Shown here piece after piece: positions 56,764 to 64,000 of a DNA stretch of 64,000 nucleotides. Numbering within the stretch: the first letter of the stretch is position 1; each line of letters opens with the position of its first letter. The translations under genes and the position numbers were made by a program. A model generated the notes under the pieces. The model made no database searches. It saw only the letters and a list, made by a program, of their open reading frames with translations, and was not told where the DNA came from. The stretch is from positions 1,798,001 through 1,862,000 of the forward strand of contig NC_063023.1 of assembly GCF_020509005.1 (NCBI RefSeq), in the 5' to 3' direction. Source of the DNA: Fulvia fulva. Its lineage: Eukaryota > Ascomycota > Dothideomycetes > Mycosphaerellales > Mycosphaerellaceae.

Positions 56764-58019
56764 GACTCATCCATGCTGGTCTCCTGCTGGTCTTCTCGTG
56801 CTTCCTGCTGCTGGCTGCTATTTGGGATTGTGGTAAGGTTGAGCCTGCTTTGTGACGGGTCTCTTCCTGCAACCACAATTGATTTTGGTCTACCCATAGC
56901 AGGGTGGCCTTGGGCCTGTGTGGTCTCTTCTGTTCTGCCTCTTTTCAGAGGGTTGTAGACAGTCCTTAGGGGTTCTTGGGTGATTGTCCCTGTCTGGAAT
57001 CTGATAGGGGTGTTGATCCTGGCTTCTCTTGCCCTCCTCTTTGCCTCAATCCTAGCTGTGCAGTCTTGGGACCAGGAAGGGTGTTTCTTTCCACAGCATG
57101 CACATCTGGCTTCACTCTTTGGGGCTGTGCAATTCTGTACTTTGTGGCTACCAGCACAGTGGGAACAAGTGTCCTTTTGGCTTGGGCATCTAGTAGAGAT
57201 ATGACCATACTGTTGGCACTTGAAGCATTGCAGTAGTCTGTGGGTGCTTCTATAGATTTCTGTGTCCATTCTTTCGCATTCCCAGAAGATGCCCTTGTCA
57301 AGCACGGTGTTTGCCTGTTCTACAGTGCCTATCCAGAGCACTAGAGAAGACTCTCTCTTTGTGTCCTTTGTCTTTCTGTTGACCTATGCTGCTTTTGTGA
57401 TCTGTAGCCCTGGGCATACAGCCTGGTTCTGGTCCTGCAGCCTCTTAAGGTCTCCTTCAATGTCAAACTTTATGGTCATCCTATAGGCAATAACCATATT
57501 TTGTTGGTGTGAGACCTTAGCCGTCTTGCCTAGTTTGACTGTCCACTCCTTCTCTGTCTCTAGCCTCTTCCTGTCTTGCTCCTGTGCTGTGAACAGCTTA
57601 AGGACACCTCCCTTCTCTTTCCTGGCTCCAATGATGCCTTGTATCCCAATCTTCTGTATGATCTCCTTGCCTGACAGGCCCTCAATCTCTTTCTGCTCTT
57701 GCTGGTCGGAAATGTAGACCTTGATAGCTGTTTTCTGGGGGGGAGGGTTTTGGGATGCAACTGCTGCCCAGGTTGGTTGGCTTAGTTTCTGGCCTTCCTG
57801 TGTCCTCTTCTTTGCTGCTGCTGCTACTGTCCTGTTAATGATCTGTCCTGTTTGGCTCCTTAGTGCCTTTAGCCCTCCAAGGAGCTCCAAAATCATCCCC
57901 TTAAGTGCTCTTTCTGGGTGCTCGCCATCTCCTGCCATTGCCATTGTTTCTGCCTTCCTGCAGACCTCCTTCCACTCGTTACTCTCCTGCTCCTGGTCGT
58001 TTCCTGCGATCGCTATCAT
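56760..58019 (-). pseudogene. LINE copy 2 ORF1: gag-like protein with zinc knuckles
   Basis: 420 codons with a single TAG (57,384-57,386) at the same codon as in copy 1. It has the same three zinc knuckles and the same ATGA overlap with ORF2. The encoded product would bind element RNA. Confidence 0.9.
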
Positions 58020-58029
58020 CGTGTCACCT

Positions 58030-61000
58030 TCCGGTTCGACTAATATATAGCGCTAAGGTCGTTCTAGTATAGAAAGTGGATATACTATAAATATATAGAG
58101 GTAAAGCCTTTATATAGTAGGTAGATAGGTCACTCATAAATGAGCTTATCCTTCCTAGGGCAAAAGCAATGTCTAGCCTTGTAATTGTTACTAGCCATAT
58201 CTAAGTACTATTAATACTCTAGTACTCTGCCTTGTCACACCTCTTATCTATATAGCTTGAAGGTTTGAGGGCCTTATAGCTGTCTATAGGTGAGTGTGTA
58301 GGTGCTACCTTCTTATAGTTCATTCCTATCTTAGCTAGGCTGTCCCTAACAAAGTGTCCTTAGTCAAGTTTTAGGATTCCGCTCTTCCTGTCCCTTATGA
58401 CTCTTATACTAAGGATCTTTTTAGGTTCACCTAGATCTTTGATCTTGAAGATCTTACTAAGTTCTCTTTTGAACTAGAGAACATCTGTTAACTTTAGTAT
58501 AGCAATTGGAATGTTATCTATATATATAAGGATTATGATCTCCCTCTTCTTATAGATAAGTAGGCATAGTTCTACTTCTAACTATATGAATCCAATCTCT
58601 CTAAGCTTTAATACGTAGAGTTGATTCTAATCTCTAGCTACTTGCTTAAGTCTATACAAGCTTTTCAGGATTTTGAACACTATGTTTAGTAGAAGCTCAA
58701 CTCCTAGTAGTAGTAACATAAAGATGTTTCTAAAGAGGGTGCTTTCTATAAATGTATTATTCATATCCACTTAGTAAAGATAAAGATCCTTCTTATACAT
58801 AATAGCTATAAACACCCTAAGGGTGTCCTGTCTTACTATAGGTGCAAATGTCTCTATAAAGTCAACACTAAACTTCTATAAGAAGCCCCTTATAACTAGT
58901 CTAGCCTTGAACTTTTCAATAGCTCTACTAATGCTTCTCTTAATATCAAAGACCTATCTTAATGTAACTAGATTTGCTCCTTTTAGTAGAACAGAATTTT
59001 CCTAGGTATTGTTACTCTATAGAGTATCTAGTTGCTTTTAGATTGCTTCCTTCTAAAGATGTCCCTATTTCTTGTTATTTATAGCATTCTTATAGGATTT
59101 TGGAATTAGGACCTCTTACTTATATATAATAGCTTCTATAGTTACTATAAAGGCCATTTCCTTAACTTCTTCTAGGAATTCGCTATCCTATAGTATTGAA
59201 CTGTCTACTGATTATATAGCTACAAAGAAAGCTTAGTGAAAAGTAGCAAGGTTCTCTAAGAGGTCTATTGCTTCTCCTACTTTAGTAGTTAGTTTGGGCT
59301 TAGGGACTATAGATTTTAGGGCTTTCTATTTTATGTTATAGCCCTTAACATCATAGTCATCCTTTCTCTTTCCAAGGGATGATTTAGGGACCGTTACTTA
59401 TAACCTAGTAACGTCTATTTCCTAGGGATCTAGAGAGCTTCTCTTAATTAGCTAATCGATTTTCTGAAATTCCCCTACGTTCTCCGGAGGTTAGGGAAGT
59501 TATATAAACAGCTTTCTCGGCTAAGCGACTTTAGGGCTCTTAATTAGCTGATCTGCTTCTGGGGTGCTTTAATGGACGTCTAAATAGTAGGTAGATTGTC
59601 CTAAGAATACGTTCTTCCACGGCTTTCCTAAGGGCTTCCTAGCTAGTGTACTATTTAGTAGATTTAATGTTAGAATATTAAGACCTATATCACCTCTAGG
59701 CTAGTCCTTAAAGAAGTCTATATATATATGTTGTTTAACAGCTCTTATATCTAGTTCCTAAAAGAGCTAGGCTTTAGCTATGTTTTTAATATACCTAATA
59801 AACACTACTTCTTTACCCCTATTTATCAGCTTGTTACTTCTTACCTATTAAGGTTAGGATCTTATGTCTATATAGACAATAGCTTTGCATCCCTAAAGTT
59901 TCAAATAGTTAATAGTCGGTTTGATACTATCAAAAGCCTTATCTAGTAAAACCTTAAACCTATCGTAATCTAGGCTATTTAGCAGTTTGTTCCTTATATA
60001 AGTTTAGGCCTCTAGTACTTTAGGCCAAAATTCAACCGGCATTTTAGCCTCTTTAAGCATTGCCCTTATAGAGTCCTCTAAGGTTTGTATTGACCTCTTA
60101 ACTAGTCCATTCTGTAGAGAGTTGTATGCCTTAGTTAGCTCGAGCCTAATCCCTAAATCCTTCTCCTACTGCTTCACTAATATAATAAGTTCTTTTATAT
60201 TATTAAGCCTTACTACTTTTAGCTACGCTAATAATTTTCTCTCTACTTTGATCTTCTAATTCTAGAGAGCAACTAGAGCATCTTCTCTTTTCCTCAGAGG
60301 AAAGGTCTACTTCTTCCTAGAGAAGTTGTTAACAATCTTAAGCTAGTATTTAAATCCTAGTCTTGAGATTAGTAGTAGGCCATATATATTAATAGATATA
60401 AGGGCAAGTCTTTTAGGTCTTCTCTCTATAACTTTGCCTTTGTACTTCTTTATCTTTGCTATTAAACATACTCTGTACTAGTAAAAGCTATCCTTAGGGA
60501 TAGGAATGAGTTCTTTTAAGTCTATTACCTTATAAAGATTCTAGAGCAAATTCTTCCTAAAGTATACAAATCTTCTATACTAAAGCTCCTACTACTTTAG
60601 GTCGGTCTCTAATTAAGCAGTCATAAAGGCATTATCTATTAGTAGTGTATATAATAAGTAATGTACCCGTTCTTATAGGAGAGGAGAAATCTTATTAATA
60701 AATAGAACCCCCCTAAGGAGCTTTGTCTAGACAACAGTCTTACTAGAGGGGGAAACAAGAGAAAATGATAGGGGTTAAACACTAAACTACTTACTAAACT
60801 GGTTCTATAAAACCAGGTTTACTCCTAGCTTAGGTATAAGTAGGATATCTTCTAAAACAACTTTTCTACTAGCTCTCCTACTCATCTCTACATTCCTAAT
60901 ATAAGTGGCTAATAAAAACCCACCTCCTACTTTAATCTATTTCTTCCTTATTAAGGGAGTTATAGATCTAAAGAGGTAGCTTTAGTTAGTTATATAGGAT

Positions 61001-61100
61001 AAAGCATAGGAGTTAAGTAACTACTCTAACGAGGAGGATTTGCCTTAGACTTCTATAGTTAAGTAAGCCACTTTATTATACTCATTATTATCAGACATTG
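58030..61100 (-). mobile_element. Degenerate Ty1/copia element (copy 2), truncated at both ends
   Basis: On the minus strand it starts near 61,100 with the protease-linked block (LIPKLGVNLVL near 60,830). It continues with the integrase core around 60,000-60,430 (INIYGLLLISRLGFKY, QNGLVKRSIQTLEDSIRAMLKEA, PVEFWPKVLEA), and ends with reverse transcriptase to about 58,050, where LINE copy 2 begins. It is homologous to the copia at 35,313-53,181 but CpG-poor. Gag, LTRs and most of RNase H are missing. Many TAG codons replace Trp and Gln. Confidence 0.85.
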
Positions 61101-61148
61101 TCTCTAGGGACGAGCTGCATAAGTCACGTGACTCTTAGGCGGAAAACC

Positions 61149-64000
61149 TGTGACGTTCTTATCCGAACATACCGCCGGCTTAGCGCTTAGCTTTATATTT
61201 AGAGTTTTCTTAGGTAGCTTTTCTATATCTTAGATTTACACTCGCTAAGGTTCTTATATCTAGTAGCTTCCCTTCCTTTTAGCCTTTCTATTAGGTTGAA
61301 TTAGCCTATAAGTGAATCTCCTAAGCTATAAGTCTCCGACTTACGCCTTAGTCGGACCTTAGTACTAAAGCTAAGCGAGGTAACCTTACTAACCTTATCT
61401 TAGCTCCTACGAACGGGGCGGGCTACTTAAACCTTTAGTATAGAGGACACTAACTAACACCCTAATTAAGGCGGTTATTACCTACCGGATTAGCAAGGTT
61501 TCGCTACTTATCTAGTTGGAGAGGGCCTAGCCTATAGTCGCGCCCTAGGTAATAACTACGCGGCTTAGCCTACTAGCCTAAACGACACCTTTAGGGCCAC
61601 TTAGGCTATACTCCTAGCTACTCGGTCGTACCGCCGCCCTAACTACGATAGCGACGCGGAGATAGATAGGGCGGACTACCTAGACAAAGATAACTTTGGC
61701 CTATATAACGAGCTAGCTAGTAGAGGTAAGGCGCCTAGGATAGGGGATCCCCCTATTCTAAACTCTACCGCTTAGAACGACGAGTACCTTAACTAGATCT
61801 CGTCTTTTAGAGCCTAGATTAGCCTAAATAAGAAATAGATTATTAAACAACGCCTTTCCGACCTAGAGAAACTAGAGCTCGTTAGTAGCTTCGTTAGTAG
61901 CGACTTTAACTAGTTATAGTTTAAAGCTATTAAAGAAACGCGCCTAAAGCCCCCTTATCTTAGGCACCGCGATTTCGATAATATAATTACGTAGATCTCT
62001 AACTTTATAGTCGACCTAGACTATTAGGAGCAGATCTAGCGTAAGTAGGAGACTACCCGTTAAACTAGGAGTATTAGGACCTTTATTAGGTCGCTTAGGC
62101 TAACTAGGAGCCGTATAACTCCTCTACTAGATAACTTTACCTACCTACGCAAGTTTTTAGCCGGCCTAAAGCCCGATATACTAGCTAAACTAGACAATCG
62201 TAACTTCCGAGCGACTAATACGAATATCCGCGTCTACTTCTAGTAGGCTATTATAGCCAACTAGCGACTCTATCTTAGCCGCGGAAGAGACTAGAAGCTA
62301 GCCGTAATGATATTAGCCGTCGAGAAGTTTGTAGACGGGGACACTGAAGCCTTTATAGCTCTCCGGAGCGACTTAGGTAGTTCGGCGCGCGGTAGAGGAC
62401 GCGGTAGAGGCCGCGGCGGACGTAGACGCGGGCGAGGTAATCGTAGAGGCCCCTCCGGGCGCTTAGACGAATGCTATAACTATAGTAAGACAGGCCACTT
62501 CGCGCGCGACTACTCTAAGCCAAAAAATAGAGCCTAAGACGTCTTAATCGAGGTAGACGTACTTAGGATTATTAGACGCCTCTATACCCCTACCTAGAGA
62601 ATCCTACTAGGATAGGACGACCCTAGCTACTAAGGGTAAGGCTTAGTAGACATAAGTAGAAGAGGATAGAGCATTGTCTTTATCTAAAGAGCCCGAGTCG
62701 GAGACTAAAGAGGAGGTCGACTATATAATAGAGAGGCTAATAGCGATAGGCGGAGGGCTCTTTACTATCGATGCCCGCCTAGGACCTAATTAGGTTCGGG
62801 CTAAGGTTACCCTAGACTACGTAGCCTCTAAAGTGTACCTCTTAGCCCGAAAATCGAAGTAACTCCCTCGATCGCTTCTTAGGGACTTGCCGCTAGTAAG
62901 GATCGTCCTCCGAAACGGTAAGGAGATCATTTCTACTTAGGGTGTCCTTCTACTATATTAGATTAGTACCTAGTAGGACATAGTCCCCGCTAGAGTTATT
63001 AATATAGAAGGACTTGACCTTATCCTAGGCCTTAAGTAGTTCTAGGAAGTCAACCCTAACGTAAACTAGTAGTCTAGCTCTACTAGACTACAAGACCGGC
63101 GTGGCCGGTACTATACGATTAGGTCGTACTCTAAGGTATTCGACCTAAAGGACGACGAAGGCGAGCTAGAAATGTTTAACTCTATATATTTAGTAGACTT
63201 CGCTATACGACACGAAGGACCCTAGCTCTTCTACTCGCTTAGGCGACTCCCCGACGATGCCCTAGTTAATATCGACTTCGAGGAACACGGCTTAGATAAG
63301 GCATACAAACGCCTTATAGCTATAGTAGGAGACCTAGACGACGAGTCTTAGCTACCGTAGGTAGGTAACTAGGTCTTCTAGACGTTAGTTAATCTCTTCC
63401 TAGAGATCTAGAGAGCTTAGCTCCCGGCTAGACTCCTACGGAAGAGAGCTTTCGACTATACTATCCCTACTAGTAACGCTCGACCTATTAACTAGCCCGT
63501 TTACCGTCTAAACCCTAGTCAGCTTCGAGAATAGGCTCGCTAGATCTAGATACTCCTTAATTGCGGACTAATTAAGGTCTCGTCCTTACCCTAGGGATCC
63601 GTAGTCCTCTTTATCCCTAAGCTAGACGGCTAGTAGCGTATATATATCGACTATCGCGCCCTAAACGCCGTAACTACTAAAAACAGCTTCCCCCTCCTAC
63701 GTATCTAGGAGTACCTAGACACGGTCGCGAAGGCTAAATACTTTAGTAAACTAGACCTAGTCTTAGGGTACTAGTAGCTACTAATCGACTTAGCCGACAC
63801 GTATAAGACTACGTTTAATACTAGGGATAGGAAGTACGAGTTCCTCGTTATACCCTCTAAGCTAATAAACGCCCTAGCCTCGTTTTAGTCTATAATAAAC
63901 GAGATCCTAAGAGATCTACTTTAGAAGAAGGTCGTCGTATACCTCGACAACATCCTAGTCTTCTTAGACTCTAAGAAATAGTACGAAAAAGACCTAAAGG
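61149..64000 (+). mobile_element. RIPped Ty3/gypsy element, 5' part, running off the window
   Basis: A possible LTR begins near 61,149 (TGTGACG), but its partner lies outside the window. The gag part ends in an Arg/Gly-rich stretch and a zinc knuckle (62,385-62,520; ECYNYSKTGHFARDYSKPKN, with two zinc-binding Cys changed to Tyr as RIP would do). A protease region follows (about 62,740-63,060, LDLILGLK). The reverse transcriptase starts near 63,530 (LDGXXRIYIDYRALNAVTTKNSFPLLRI, shortened here to DYRALNAVTTKNSFPL) and reaches VVVYLDNILVF at about 63,930-63,965. It is a different family from the gypsy at 36,642-43,847. Confidence 0.83.

Larger units (their letters stand above)
53182..58029 (-). 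mobile_element. Tad1-like LINE retrotransposon, nearly un-RIPped (LINE copy 2)
   Basis: This is an inverted near-identical copy of 29,587-34,440, with ORF1 and ORF2 of exactly the same lengths. Its 3' end with the (ATCT)n tail abuts the broken copia 3' LTR, and its 5' end abuts a second copia element. It keeps the reading frame through the ORF2 C-terminus (GEWRARARNR), where copy 1 has two extra stops. Neighbouring DNA is heavily RIPped. Confidence 0.93.

Noticed and set aside
53354..58050. Plus-strand frames over LINE copy 2 as genes
   Set aside because: They are antisense shadows of the LINE ORFs and are mirrored exactly over LINE copy 1.
62307..62537. Stand-alone Arg/Gly-rich zinc-knuckle protein
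   Set aside because: It is the nucleocapsid end of a RIPped Ty3/gypsy gag; protease and reverse transcriptase remnants follow in the same direction.
26000..64000. CRISPR array, rRNA or tRNA genes in the AT-rich half
   Set aside because: No regularly spaced short repeats were seen and no rRNA-like or clover-leaf tRNA sequence was recognised by eye; a tRNA search program would be needed to exclude tRNAs fully.

Overview
The window looks like nuclear DNA of a filamentous ascomycete. Genes have short GT..AG introns with CTAAC-like branch points, and the proteins read as standard fungal ones (Rho1, Yvh1, Siw14, Ima1, the mitochondrial ribosomal protein mS23). Repeats carry the mark of repeat-induced point mutation (RIP): CpA/TpG lost, TpA gained, and Trp/Gln codons turned into TAG/TAA. 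The overall style suggests Dothideomycetes (Capnodiales-like), but that is an impression, not a result.

The window has two halves. Positions 1-25,900 are a balanced-composition, gene-bearing segment. In order it holds rho1 (+), a Siw14-type phosphatase (+), a class-II glutamine-dependent asparagine synthetase (+), the YVH1 phosphatase (-), a C2H2 zinc-finger protein (+), a mitochondrial PPR-like protein (-) divergent from mS23/RSM25 (+), a small lineage-type hypothetical gene (+), the inner-nuclear-membrane protein IMA1 (+), and a small secreted 10-cysteine protein (-). These are mostly housekeeping genes with no shared pathway. The secreted protein is the last gene before the repeats.

Positions 25,922-64,000 are almost wholly transposable elements. 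They comprise a deleted and RIPped Fot1/pogo DNA transposon (25,922-27,530), a small palindromic element (27,945-28,095), pieces of an old RIPped Tad1-like LINE, and a RIPped Ty1/copia element (35,313-53,181). The copia element is itself interrupted by a chromodomain Ty3/gypsy element (36,642-43,847) and a RIPped LINE (46,495-51,618). A second copia (58,030-61,100, minus) and a second Ty3/gypsy (61,149 to the window end, plus) follow.

Two nearly identical, almost un-RIPped, strongly CpG-poor LINE copies sit in opposite orientation at 29,587-34,440 (+) and 53,182-58,029 (-). The block between them appears inverted relative to its flank. The copia 3' LTR is cut in two, with its last 95 bp lying about 24 kb away on the other strand, and the 5-bp copia target duplication is separated in the same way. 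This is either a real LINE-associated inversion or an assembly artefact of the inverted repeat. It is the most interesting structure here. I found no convincing new multi-gene system.
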